In this document: piece after piece, positions 43,538 through 54,081 of the stretch
Position numbering within the stretch: the stretch's first letter is position 1
Layout of the letters: every line of letters begins with the position of its first letter
Assembly (NCBI GenBank): GCA_001600415.1
Contig: BCJX01000010.1
Span: forward strand, 62,001 to 126,000
Length of the DNA: 64,000 bases
Source: Pascua guehoae
Taxonomy: Eukaryota; Basidiomycota; Tremellomycetes; Trichosporonales; Trichosporonaceae
Reading direction: 5' to 3'
Program-made: the position numbers and the translations under genes
Notes under the pieces: generated by a model
Told to the model about the DNA's origin: nothing
Database searches by the model: none
What the model saw: the letters and a program-made list of their open reading frames with translations, nothing else

Positions 43538-43606
43538 CTTGAGAGCATTGAGAGCATGGAGAGCATGGAGAGCATTGAGAGCCTCGAGAGTTGTGAGAGC
43601 CTCGTC
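43538..43606. repeat. GAGAGCATTG / GAGAGCATGG decamer array
   Basis: About six 9-10 bp units (gagagcattg, gagagcatg, gagagcctcg) just downstream of the hypothetical minus-strand gene. Confidence 0.85.
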
Positions 43607-43660
43607 GTGGACTGCGCTTTTGTGGGCGGCCCGCTAGCGCGGGCCTGTGGTACTCACTCC

Positions 43661-44321
43661 TCTTCTCCGCGTCCTCGTACAGTTTCCGGGTAAACTCATA
43701 CACGCCGCGCGAGTATGCGCGAAACTTGTCATTGTACTCTGGGTCGTGCGGCATAATGGGGTGCGAGTGGACGTGGTCAAAGTCTGGCTCGAGGGCGGGG
43801 TCGTCGTCGCCGAGGGCCGCATGGCGTGCCTCGTGCATGGCCTCGGCGTCGGCGTCGGGGTCGAGCTCGAGGCGCGCCAGTGCTTGTTGTGCATCCATGT
43901 CGGCGTCCACTTTGCTGTGGTCGTCGTCGTCGTCGTCGTCGTCGTCGCGCCCGCTCGCGAGCGTGCGCACGCTCTGCGACGAGTTTGTCGCGCAGTCGCT
44001 GAGCGCGGGCGCGTCCGTCCCCGTCGACAGCGCCGTGAGCGACGTCGCGAGCGTGTCGACGCTGTCTGAGCGGTCGTGCTCGGGCGTCCCGGCGGCAGCG
44101 TTGGTAGCGTCCGCTTCCATGTCCCCGGGCCGCACGTCTGGTGTCGCGCCGGCGGTTCCGGTTCCAGACGACGAGCCGTGTTCTGAGCGTCCTGGGGCGG
44201 GCGATGGTGGAGCCGGCGATGCAGATGCCCGCGACAATGGTGATGGGCACCCCGTTGACGCCGCACGGTGCGCAGCAACAGACGCACACGGCGCCAGCGT
44301 ACTTGGGGGGACGTAGGGCAT
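43661..44321 (-). CDS. Hypothetical acidic protein (model uncertain)
   Basis: The minus-strand frame beginning MPYVPPSTLAP shows good coding bias from about 44120 down to 43665: EADATNAAAGTPEHDRSDSV, a nine-Asp run encoded by GTC repeats, then DPEYNDKFRAYSRGVYEFTRKLYEDAEKR up to a GTGAGT donor at about 43660. Later exons could not be placed. Between about 44180 and 44300 a different frame has the better codon bias and a membrane-like GVNGVPITIVAGICIAGSTIA, so either an intron or a frameshift lies here. No family recognised. It could be a decaying gene, given its place next to the minisatellite island. Confidence 0.4.
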
Positions 44322-44824
44322 GGCGCGGGGGTTATGGTAGGGCGATGCGAGGGCGATGCGATGTGATGTGGTGGTGAATGTGAATGTGATGGGCAAGACG
44401 CTGAGATGGGCCCGGTGTCGATGACGGCGGAGCGTTCCGAGTATCTAGTGGCGAGCGCGGTGGTGGCAAAACGAGTCCAGAGGAGACAAGGACAAGATGC
44501 AAAATACGGCGTTGATGAAGGTTGATTAGATGGACAGGACAATGGTAAAAGACAAGATAAGAGATGAATGGTGATGATGAGGTTGATGTCAGCCAGCCAG
44601 CAAGCGAGGGAGGTACAGTAGTAGTATTGCAGTGTGCCGTGGCGGCGACACGAGATATGGATGGATGGATCCAGTTTGTCAGGCTGGGTGCAGTGCTGAC
44701 GCCTCTGACGGGCCAACGCGCACAGTCCGAACCGGAGGAAACGCTTTTTTTCATCATCCAGGGCAGGCAGGCAGTCGTTTGCAGCTTTGCGGGTGCAGGT
44801 GGACAGCCTGCAGCCGCATTCAAT

Positions 44825-44863
<39 letters not shown>
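44825..44863. repeat. Poly(G) run of 39
   Basis: Thirty-nine consecutive G, followed within 10 bp by a second run of twelve G (44874-44885). Confidence 0.95.
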
Positions 44864-44963
44864 CGTGGGGCCAGGGGGGGGGGGGCGGCGGCAATGGCGC
44901 CAATGCAGAGCACTAAATTATCAGCCGAAGGGTTTTTCTTAAACGCCACCGTAACGCCCGAAA

Positions 44964-44964
44964 G

Positions 44965-44992
<28 letters not shown>
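44964..44992. repeat. Poly(A) run of 29
   Basis: Twenty-nine consecutive A, 100 bp from the poly(G) run. It could be a retroposed 3' end, but no source gene or target duplication is recognised. Confidence 0.95.
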
Positions 44993-44996
<4 letters not shown>

Positions 44997-45784
44997 CCAA
45001 ATACCGGTCAGCCCTGGGGTCATATGCCGCACGACCCCATGCCCAGGGTCTTATTATTGCATGACATCATCATCCACAGGCACTCACCTTTTTGCTTCTC
45101 CCTCGCCCGCGGCCATTGTGGGGGACAGACATGCGCAGGCATGGGCAAACAGAGGCGTCTCATTTAGGTCTTGGATCTTGGAAAAGACAACCGTTCAATA
45201 CATGCGGGTACGATACCCTATGCGGGGTCGGCCAAACACATGGCCGCTGGTTGTTTGTGGTTCGGATCTATAGGCCGGCTTCGGACGTGGCATTCGGGTG
45301 AGCGGGGTGGGTCGTGTGATGACGATCGGTTGCAGATCCCAGTACGATGGGTGCATGCTCGCTGCTCTCTGTTGTGTACCGTCCTGCTCTCCGTTCGCTT
45401 ACTGCAGATGTACATGTGTACACGCCAATGTGCGCCCCCCCCCCCCCGCGCGGGCCCCAGAGTGGATGGCCCGCTCGTCCACTCACCCGTGTAAACAGCC
45501 CACGTTTGTCCATGTTTGCGCAAACCATGATCGTTCCAATTGGAAGATTGCGAGGCGTTCCCGCCGTGCACCGTGCATGCTTGCGTCATCGGGCGGGCGG
45601 GATGGTGACACCTCTGGTTGGCCGCCAATAATAATAATAATGTAGTCGCCGGCAATAGCGGCATGCGGAAAGGGACGGACGCGTATGGTCTGGATGCTGA
45701 TAGCCGAAGATTACCCGACCTTGTTTGTGGCTTTTCACGCCTTGTCGTGCCCGTGACCGTGCCCGTAACCGCCTGCACTACAGC

Positions 45785-46165
45785 ACGCTATCTACCGTGG
45801 ACGACGCATCCGATGGTGATGCGGACGCCGGTAGTGGTGGTGTAGAGCGAGTTAGAGGTGGGACTAGGCGAGACTGATGTCAGAGAAACCACTGGGGTCC
45901 TGCAAGGCTTGGCGTCGCTAGTACAAGCCCGGGCGGCATGTACATACTTGACGCGATTGCAATTGGGCCAATTCGAGGCAGAGACACCGACCGTGTGTGT
46001 GGCGTGCGGTGCAACTAGCAACTAGCACACCCGTCGCGGTCTTGGCGTCGAGTGTGAGATTGTGGGCGCCGGCCGGCACAAACGCGTCCGTAAAGGAGAT
46101 TTCGGCCGAGAGGCCGTGTTGGTGGTGGCACTTTGTGCATTGACAAGACCAGCAAGCACTGGCAA
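45785..46165 (-). pseudogene. Possible relic of a secreted protein gene
   Basis: Minus-strand fragments with normal codon bias are scattered over frames: VLAGLVNAQSATTNT (signal-peptide-like), then in another frame HGLSAEISFTDAFVPAGAHNLTLDAKTATG, and further on NSLYTTTTGVRITIGCVVHGR before a stop. A possible intron (GTATGT near 45947) lies between. The frames do not connect without shifts. Family unknown. Confidence 0.3.
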
Positions 46166-46710
46166 ATTAATTTCGTGCATTCAACGGGAAGGGGGTACTG
46201 TACTGTACAACGTGCAGCCTGAGCAAGACCTGCCTGTAAACCGACATGAATGCCGCTCGCCATGTCGTGCCCCCTTTAGTACTTGCACGTACTTGGTCAC
46301 GGATGAATGGCCACGGACGTCATAGTCTGCCGCATAGCAGGATAGTCCTCGGCGGCAAGGTCATCAAGGCATATGCGATACACCCGAAACATACCCCAAA
46401 AACTATTCAAACAAGGTGGATCTGCTGCATGCAAGCAGCTAGAGTGCGGGAAAAATGCGCACTACTATTCCAGCCGTTGAAAATCGTCACTCGCACAGGT
46501 GCAGGTACTTGCACTTACGGTGCTCAGGTCGAATGTAATGGCGGTGGGGGACCAGGAAAAGGAGCGCGGTGGTGTGAGGGATGGAGCCCAAGGGTCTGGA
46601 ATTGAAGACGCGCGCGTGTGGGTCGAAGTGGCTCCATATTGCTACTGCCACTATAACCTTGGGCCGGGTACTGAGGCCATGTATGCTGAAGAATAGTCAA
46701 GCCATGCGCC

Positions 46711-46846
46711 TGTAATAGTACACGCTCTCAGCCGCGTCCCCAGCGACATGTTCATGAAGCGAATCCGCCGAGATGCCCTCTCGACGGTACAGTATTTAGG
46801 ATACCTTTCGGGTATATGGATAGCGCGGCTTCGTGGTGCTATTACA
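46711..46846. mobile_element. MITE-like element, TGTAATAG family, copy 2, with 5-bp target duplication
   Basis: 136 bp, ends TGTAATAG and CTATTACA, longer imperfect inverted repeats (TGTAATAGTACACGC against TGTAATAGCACCACG). Flanked directly by GCGCC on both sides (46706-46710 and 46847-46851). Copy 1 lies at 7326-7454. Confidence 0.85.
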
Positions 46847-47147
46847 GCGCCCTCAGAGCCAAAGACCTAGGCCGCAGCCAAAGGCCCAATCAGCAGTGTG
46901 TGATCGTGTACGGCGTGACCTCGACAAGAGAGCGAGATCACCTGCTCCATCACAGCACTCGGCCAAGGGGGCTATGAGAAGGGGATAAGAACACACGGCT
47001 TGAAGAATGTAGTGGCTACCCCGCGCCCTCACGTCCATCCCGCCACGCCTGTTGGTTTTTTACCATCCATCAAAGGTGTTTTGATGGTTTCGATGCTGTA
47101 GAACAGCCCCAGTCTCCAGGTAGTCCAACATGCCCCTCCCCACACCA

Positions 47148-47228
47148 TCTCTGTTCGTATATCGGTTTAGTATGCTCGCTTGTCACTTGTGCTCGCGGGA
47201 GAGCGGAGTTCGACTCTCCGACAGAGAG
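47148..47228 (+). tRNA. tRNA-Asp (anticodon GTC) with short intron
   Basis: The acceptor stem TCTCTGT pairs with ACAGAGA, discriminator G. The T arm is CGGAG-TTCGACT-CTCCG. The anticodon stem CTCGC pairs with GCGGG around TTGTCAC, giving anticodon GTC. The extra 8 nt (cttgtgct or its one-base shift) next to position 37 are best explained as a tiny intron; mature length is then 73. Confidence 0.85.
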
Positions 47229-47900
47229 AAGCAGGTGTCGGTCAACGGCCAGCACTGGTATCCATTTTTGGTGTGTTTGAGAACGGCTCGAGCTCAAACA
47301 CCACACGCACGTCTGCCTCTGCCTCTGCCTCTGCCTCTGACGAAATCACAAATCGTCATATGCATGGGAACACCAGACATTCTCAACTAGGATGGGTGGT
47401 ATGGCGGTCGTAATGCCACGGTCGAGGTTGAATGCTTGCGACGCGCGGCCGTTGTAGCGAGTGACAGAAGAGTGGATATGGGGTCTTCTTTTTGCGGGTC
47501 CTTGATGCTGCCCGTGGAATTTGAGCTTTATGCACCATGCATGTGCCAGAGCATCTCGTATCTCGGTCCCGACCAACCCGACCACGGCTGAGCGATGAAA
47601 CTATTGTGGTGGGCAACGTACCACCACCGAGATGTTTTGTTAATCGGGTCCCGTCGTCATGGCATCTCGCGTTTGTTGGACATGGATATTCTCGGCCTCG
47701 AGAAATGGCATGCTCGAAGCTGCAGCTGCGATATTCCAATGGTATTGGGTCCAGTCCGGCCCCTGCCGTATTGGTCCCCTTTCCCCTTGATAAGATCTTG
47801 TTGGCAGTAATTGCTTGATGTTCTACAGTAGTGCCCAAACGCACAATATTAACTCGGTTTATTGCGGACCCCCAAGAACGACGCCTTGGATACCCCGTTT

Positions 47901-48235
47901 CTGCAGGTGTCAACACCCCAATATAGGCAGAAGCCCACGTCGGCTCTGTCCAAGTAACCATGGGGCACAGTATGCAACAACGCTCCACTGGAGAGAAAGT
48001 CCATTGTCCATGGGTTGAAGAGACATATTTAATATCCAGTGGATCAACCCATAACCATGGTCTCTGCACGCAGGTGTCAATGCACCAATAGACGAAACCC
48101 ACGTCGACTCCGTCCGAGAAACTGTGGGGTACAGTAGGCAACGACGGGTCCAAAACCTTGCGTCTATGGGTTCGAGGCACTTATCATCCAGTGGATTAAC
48201 CCATAACCATGGCCACTGCCCAGCCCTGTCACAAA
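47901..48235. repeat. Two-copy degenerate tandem duplication
   Basis: Unit 1 (47901-48067) and unit 2 (48068-48235) share gcaggtgtcaa, cccacgtcg(g/a)ct, (c/t)atgggtt and tccagtgga(t)caacccataaccatgg in the same order. Identity is roughly 75% by eye. Confidence 0.7.
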
Positions 48236-48725
48236 TGATCCACTGTCTTAATCGACGTTAATAATTCGGGGCTGGAGAATCGCCAATGGCCCGGGCGTCT
48301 GCGAAACTCGCCAGCAGGCATTGGGCGTGGCGCCCAGTGTTGGTTGGCCTGAGCTCGAACGAGCTGTGCGCGCCTGTGCACTCACTCATCCGCTCGCGCG
48401 CTTGCGCGCTCACAGTATATAGGCCACCTCGGTAGACTGTATTCAACATGCATCGCTCTATCGCTCCATTCCTCGCTCGACACCCAGTACACTGTCAGCC
48501 ACAATTATCGAGACCACTGCAGCTGACGACTTGGGCGTGCGGGAGGCAATCTGCCTGTGGGAGAGGCAGGCTAGCGGGCGGTCGTTCCATCTAGCTATAT
48601 CTATCTGTTATATAAAGCCAAGATGCTCGAGATAAACCATGTGGGAGCTGGGTGGTTTCCACTTGACCAGCTACTGGGGGGTGGGAAGGAGACCGAAAGC
48701 ATTGTGTGTGTGTGCATGTATGTGT

Positions 48726-48771
<46 letters not shown>
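48726..48771. repeat. Poly(G) run of 46
   Basis: Forty-six consecutive G after a TGTGTG stretch, followed by aagt and twelve more G. Confidence 0.95.
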
Positions 48772-48772
<1 letters not shown>

Positions 48773-49250
48773 AGTGGGGGGGGGGGAGGAGACCTGCTGA
48801 GACGACTGGGCGGGACTGTGTTGAATTTCTCTAGCACCGGGAAGGGACTGTGTTGAGTTTGTCTGGTACCGTGCAAATTCTTTGTCTGTTCTTTTGCACG
48901 GATCGGTTTCATGGTTACATATGTAGAGAGGGAGTACCAGTCCCTCTCTGCCTGAATATTCGGCAATCCTCCCTGCTTGTTTGTTTGCAGTTACTCTGAT
49001 TCCAGCTGGTGTAATATAGTACTCGGCTGAGCTCGCCCACGTTAAGCGCATGTGCATGTGGCGATTATCGTGGCCGACAAGTGCCGAGTCGAGGTCGTAG
49101 ACGCAGCTGTCCTTGACGCAGTACTGCACATGCCCAGGCAGTCGACCCACACGTCACGGGCACCTAAAACGCGGGCCATGGGGACAATATCACCAATCAA
49201 TACATACAATGTGGCCGTCGCTGTAAATCTACGGCACGTCGGCACGTCTC

Positions 49251-52200
49251 CTAATCGTCGTCTTCGTCCATGACGCCGTCCTCGTCCACGTCCAACGACG
49301 CATGGTAGCTGTACTCCAGCACCTCGTCCCTCTCCTCGTCCGTAGATGCGTAGCGCCCTACATCGTCGTCTTCATCCATCACCCCGTCTTCTTGCCCACT
49401 GTGCCAAGCACCACCGTCGAGTTCGACGGCGTCGTCGGTATCGCCCACTTCTGCCCCATTCTCGTCCACTTCCACCGCCTGGTCCTCGATTGTCTCCTCC
49501 ACCAAGACCCCGTCTGAGCGAAGCGGCTCCTCTGGCTCACTCTCGTCCTCGTCCATTTCCCCGTCCGTACCCTCGTCGCCCAACTCCATTTCCGATGTTT
49601 CAGGCCCGTCCTCCTCTCCGCTCCCACTGGCCTCCCACTCGTCGTTGTCGCTGCTCGTCGAGTCCGAGAGGGCCGCACTCTCCTCGCGGTCGGCGACCCG
49701 GTGGCGACTCTTGTGGGCGCGCATACGTTTGCCCTTGATGCGGAGCTGGTATGTCGGCATCCGTTCCGTGCGGCGGCGCATCAGGCGGCGCTGGCGCCGG
49801 TTGGCGTAGGCTTCCCTCGCGAGCTCGATGTACGCTGGTGTGTAAGCTGGGAGTGGGGCGGGGGAGGCGGGAATGAGAGAAGGGGGGGAGGGTATGTAGA
49901 GTGATGACTAGGGGAGCAGAGTGGAGAGGCCACCAGTGCAAGACGACTCTGGAGCCCACTTGGCTTTTCCCAGGTCACAGACTCTTGCCAAAAACTAGTC
50001 CACCACGACTCACCTTCCTGCGCCATCTGACGCTTCTCCCTCAAGCGCTGGAACCGTTTTCGATCCTCGAGCGCAGCAGTGTCGCCCGCATACGCCGCGT
50101 CAAGGAGCTTTGCCTCAACGGCGTCGTTGAGCGTATCGGCCGCGTCTAGCGCGGCGTCGAGCTTTTCGTCTTCATCGTCCGTCGGTGTCGTCTCCGTATC
50201 CGAGTTCGGATCGAGGGCGGCGCCAATCACGGGCGGGAGACACGACACGGCATGCCACGAAGGCAGCGCAGTGTCGGCGCGAATGATCGAAGGGGAGCCG
50301 GGAATGGAGATCGCGGGGGTGAGCGAGGGGCTCCCATTGCTGGCTGGGTGGGAGGGTGTTGGAGTGTGCGTGGCGCGCCGGGTACGAGCTGGGGTGGTTG
50401 GGATGCCGTCCACGCGTGCTGGTGTGCCTGCACGGCTCCCACTGACACTGCCCGCTCGACTCGAACGGTCATCTGCACCATGCGGGTCGTGAACGTCCCC
50501 GTCCCGATCGCTCACAAGCACACCGCTGATCGCGAGCGCAGCACGGACGTGCGATGGGCCTACTGTATCGCCGCCTGCTTGGAGAGTCGCTTGCTCGGCC
50601 ACCACGATGGAGCGGTAGATGAGGGGCCGGATGTATTCCACGACCTGTGCATGGAGGTCTTCAAGCGTGCGGAAGGAGATGTCTGGCGTGGGGATGTGAG
50701 TGACGCTGGGGTTGAAAGGTGCACCTTGTTGAGTGATGCCAGTACTGGTACCAGGTAGCGTGTCGGGTATCCTCTCAGTACCGACCTCACGTTCGTCGTC
50801 GCTGTTCGAGCCGTCCGAGTCGGACGACTCGTCTTGATCAACATCCATAGAGTCTGGAATAATGACATCGTCGCCGCCGCCTTGGTCAGGCGACACGGCA
50901 CCACCGTCCTCTTGTGCGTCGTCTCCACCGGACGCATACTGCTCCATGACATCTGCAATGCGTCCGAGGTTGAACAGGTCCAGCCCCGTGTCGACAACGT
51001 ACTGGACAGCCCCAAACTTGTCGACCTGTGCAATCTGCTGATCTCCTCCGCCCTTGCTGTGCGACTGTCGTCGCTTTCGTGGCGCGCCGCCGACGTCCTT
51101 TCCGTCCCTGGCCTCTTGGAAAATCGTATCTGGCCCACCACGCGCCGCTATTTGCTGTGGGGTCATGCCTTGTTTCAACAGCGAGCGTCGGCGGTAGTTT
51201 TGTCGGTTTCGTCGGCGGTTTGTCAATGTTCGCAGACGCGCGCGCTGCACCGGTGTGCGCTCGCGTTTAGGGAGTGCTTCTAGTTTGGCTATTTCAGCGT
51301 CGTCACACGCAATCGGGTCGACTTCGTCGACGCCATTCTCCATCTTGGCCTGTTGATTGCGTGCTGGTTGGTCCCCCTCGTCATCCGACCACGCGCTCGC
51401 CCGGTTCTGCTCTGGAGCGACACCCATGTCGTTGGCACGAAGCGCGGCGTCGAGAGCGACTAGCTCGTCGGGCCGAATGTGGGCACCCCAATGCGCCAGC
51501 TCCTCTTCTCGTGATGGTTCTACGCCCTTGCGGGGGCTCGGCGGTGGGGGCTCCATGACAGCCTCGGCCCACTTTGTCGTTGCCATTGCGAGTTCTTCCT
51601 CGGTCTTAATCCACGCGGGCGCCACCTCGTCGACAGTGCTGCGGAGCAGGCGGGATAGCCACGTCTTGGACTCGGCACTCGTGCCCTTTCTACGGCTCAG
51701 CCCCCGCGCGCCCCGGCGCAGGGCGGCAATGTACTCGTCCACCTCTGCGGGCGTCTTGGTGCGCACGTCGGCAGCGACGAGGTCGGGCCGGAATCGCGAG
51801 TGGCGCGAGATGGCGGCGAAAAAGCGCTCCTTTTCGTCTGCAGTCCACCACACCGCTCCCGGGTGGACAACAGAGTCTCGAATGCGGCTTCGTTCGTTGA
51901 CGTGCGAACCCGCTGGGCGCTGGCGGCCGTACACAAACTCGCGCGAGGACACGGCGTGCTTGTCAAACTCGCGCATGTACCACCTGAGCCCCGGGACGTC
52001 GAAGACGGATACGTCGTTGTATCCGTGAGGCCGTGGGCGCTTTCCTGGACGCCGAGATGTCGATGGAGGTGTTGTGGGATTGGGAGCAGCGAGGGATGGC
52101 CGCGCGAACGGAGTCTGAGTCGGGGTCGCGGTCATGGGCAATCGTGAGGGCCCAGCCTCGGCATTGGCTGCTGCGTGAGCATGGCGCATCTCAGCGTCAC

Positions 52201-52327
52201 CCACTTTGTGTAAACGCCATAGCCGAAGGAGTTCGAGGGCTACCCTCGTCGCCGTCTCGGCCCATTGGTAGTGTTGGTCGTGAGATGTTGATGAGGTGAG
52301 TGTTGATTGATCGGGTTTGGACGTCAT
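49251..52327 (-). CDS. RRN5-like RNA polymerase I upstream activation factor subunit
   Basis: Two exons (52327-50014 and 49846-49251; 167-bp intron) give 969 residues. A SANT/Myb-like domain stands near residues 160-205 (GAVWWTADEKERFFAAISRHSRFRPDLVAADVRTKTPAEVDEYIAAL in two steps), the pattern of Rrn5, which binds rDNA promoters in the UAF complex. A helical block near FRTLEDLHAQVVEYIRPLIYRSIVVAEQ and GPSHVRAALAISG could be a histone-fold-like segment. Basic RRRNRQNYRRRSLLKQG and a very acidic 170-residue tail (DEDESEPEEPLRSD, VMDEDDD repeated) flank it. Start chosen at MTSKPDQ (aaccATG); an ATG 33 nt upstream is in frame. Divergent from the Cdc48 adaptor with only 166 bp between starts. Family assignment rests on the SANT pattern and overall layout. 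Confidence 0.65.
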
Positions 52328-52493
52328 GGTTGTCGAAATCTCTGAGACCGGCAACAACATGGGTCACGTGATTTCATGGCCGTGCCTGAGTCTGCCGATC
52401 GGAGTGTTCAGGCCAATCTCCCTTCGACCACGATGATGATGATGTATTGTTCGTTCCTCCCTTATCGTTGCCCTTTATCCCATCGCTACAACA

Positions 52494-53770
52494 ATGTCTG
52501 ATCCTTCGTCGCCGCCAAACCCGAATGGGCCACGCACTCTGGATGGAAAGCCTGCCGAAGCGCTCCCAGAGGGCTGGGGCCAGCGGGCGGCGGCGCCTCG
52601 CGTCGGCCGTATCGGGCAGTGGAGTGACAGCGGGCCCAGCACGCCTGGTCGCCCGAACGTGGTGCGTGGGGGATGACTGATGCGGCCATAGGTCTCAGGA
52701 CAAGACGCGACAGTGTAGACTGACAGCAGAGCCGCGAAGGAACTCAGAGCCCACGTCCAAGGGACCAGCAAGGCAATGAGCTGTATACAGGCGGAGAGCG
52801 GAGGTACGTCTAGTATCGCTGGCACGGTTCGCTCACCACAGCGGCCTCGCGGTCCAGGCGCCGGGGGGAGGGCGCGATACCCGCGGCGTTGTTGACGACA
52901 TTCTCGAGCAGGCCAGGAGGTGAGTGTAACTTCGGAGGCGTTTCGCAACGGTTGCTATTGTGTCCCGTACTAAGTTGCCCCTTGCCGGTAGCTGACTCCA
53001 GTGGCGGCACGCCGAGCGAGCCCTCGCCTTCGCGCCGCTCACCGTGGTCGGGCGTGGGCCACACTGTGGGCTCTGACGAGAGCCCGTCCGAGTCTGTCGG
53101 CGCGGCCGACTCTACCGAAGAAGAGGTCCAGCGGCGCACATTCACATTCTGGCGTGACGGCTTCAGCATCGAGGACGGGCCATTGTACCGGTACGACGAG
53201 CCTGCAAACCAGCAGCTGCTTGCGGCCATCAAGGCGGGGCGTGCGCCTGCGTCGCTCTTCAACGTCGGGCTGGGACAGCCGCTCGAACTCGTCGTCCAGC
53301 AACGTACAGGCGAAGACTACCGTCCCCCGCCCAAGAAGCCCGCGGCGGCGTTTAGCGGCGCCGGCCACCGTCTCGGCGCAGTGCTTCCAAACTACTCGGC
53401 CGCGAGTGCCGGTTCAAGTTCCTCGACCGCGGGGACTCCCCAGACTGCCCCTCCAAAGCCTGAGATCAAGGTCGACCCGTCAAAACCCTCGACGAGCGTC
53501 CAGATCCGTCTCGCCGACGGGTCGCGCCTCGTCGCAAAGGTCAACACTGATGCCAGCGTCGCTGATCTCCGTGCATTTATCCAAGGGTGTGTAGCGGGCT
53601 CGACTTTTTCCACTGTGCAAAGAGCAGAGTCTCTGACACCCAGCTCGCGCCCCAACGAGACTCGCCCGTTTATCCTCCAGACCACGTTCCCGTCGCGTGA
53701 GCTTGGGGATGCTGAGACGATCCAGAGTGCAAAGCTGGCCAACTCGGTCATCGTTCAGCGCTTCCCTTAG
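52494..53770 (+). CDS. SEP-UBX Cdc48 adaptor (Shp1/p47 type), apparently without UBA domain
   Basis: Cofactor linking the Cdc48/p97 ATPase to membrane fusion, PP1 and ubiquitin-proteasome tasks. The N-terminus MSDPSSPPNPNGPRTLDGKPAEALPEGWGQ starts in the linker normally found after the UBA domain, so that domain seems to be missing. After introns comes VVDDILEQARR, as in p47. The SEP domain is RTFTFWRDGFSIEDGPLYRYDEPANQQLLAAIKAGRAPASLF followed by LVVQQRTGEDY. The UBX domain is TSVQIRLADGSRLVAKVNTDASVADLRAFI, an intron, then SRPNETRPFILQTTFPSRELGD ending in VIVQRFP. The end of exon 1 near 52670 and any small exon before 52851 are not resolved. Confidence 0.85.
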
Positions 53771-54081
53771 GCTCCGCGCTTGCAAGCCGGGGGCACACAC
53801 TGCGCATGGGGGCTGAACCAATGTGCCATACGAGCCATTCACTCTCCAAACTCGGAGATCGCCTCTCCCGCTGCAGCCAGAATGTCCCCTTTGCTTAGAC
53901 CTACTGGTACACATAATCGTAGACGTTGTTACAGGTTACTCGAATACATGTCATAAGTGCTATCTGGGCTCTACCAAACGAGCCCAAGACCGCAGCGGCG
54001 AACCCTATGTAGGACCGCATCATCCGTCCCTTCTCGACGACCACAACCCCTACGCGTCTAGCCTGCTCGCACCCCCCCACT
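53771..54081. other. Convergent intergenic region
   Basis: 311 bp between the stop codons of the Cdc48 adaptor (plus) and GPALPP1 (minus). It contains nothing recognisable beyond 3' flanks. Confidence 0.6.

Larger units (their letters stand above)
39241..43660. other. Gene-poor repeat region: MITE cluster then minisatellite island
   Basis: No intact gene is found. 39.66-41.15 kb has four inverted-repeat elements with TA flanks; 41.6-43.6 kb has at least six different tandem arrays. A fragment on the minus strand at 41150-41330 (VNELHNSKYKVVDLALSDQD, then EAKWSSTQSSLQDAMARQL) looks protein-like and may be a gene remnant next to an element. Confidence 0.6.
44322..47147. other. Gene-poor region with homopolymers and coding relics
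   Basis: No intact gene is seen. Contents: a 39-G run and a 29-A run, a decayed fragment at about 45785-46165 (minus), and the second TGTAATAG element at 46711-46846. Confidence 0.55.
47229..49250. other. Gene-poor region with a degenerate tandem duplication and poly(G)
   Basis: A long minus-strand ORF (47383-48180) overlaps the duplicated units and lacks coding bias, so it is not called a gene. A (TGCCTC)n stretch lies at 47313-47338. The fragment at 48440-48480 (rc of gatagagcgatgcatg) matches part of the SINE-like repeat. Confidence 0.55.

Noticed and set aside
47383..48180. 265-codon minus-strand ORF
   Set aside because: It overlaps a degenerate tandem duplication, has no C-ending codon preference, no start context and no family motif.
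48450..48480. Full fourth copy of the SINE-like repeat
   Set aside because: Only the gatagagcgatgcatg block is present; the second block is missing, so it is mentioned as a fragment only.
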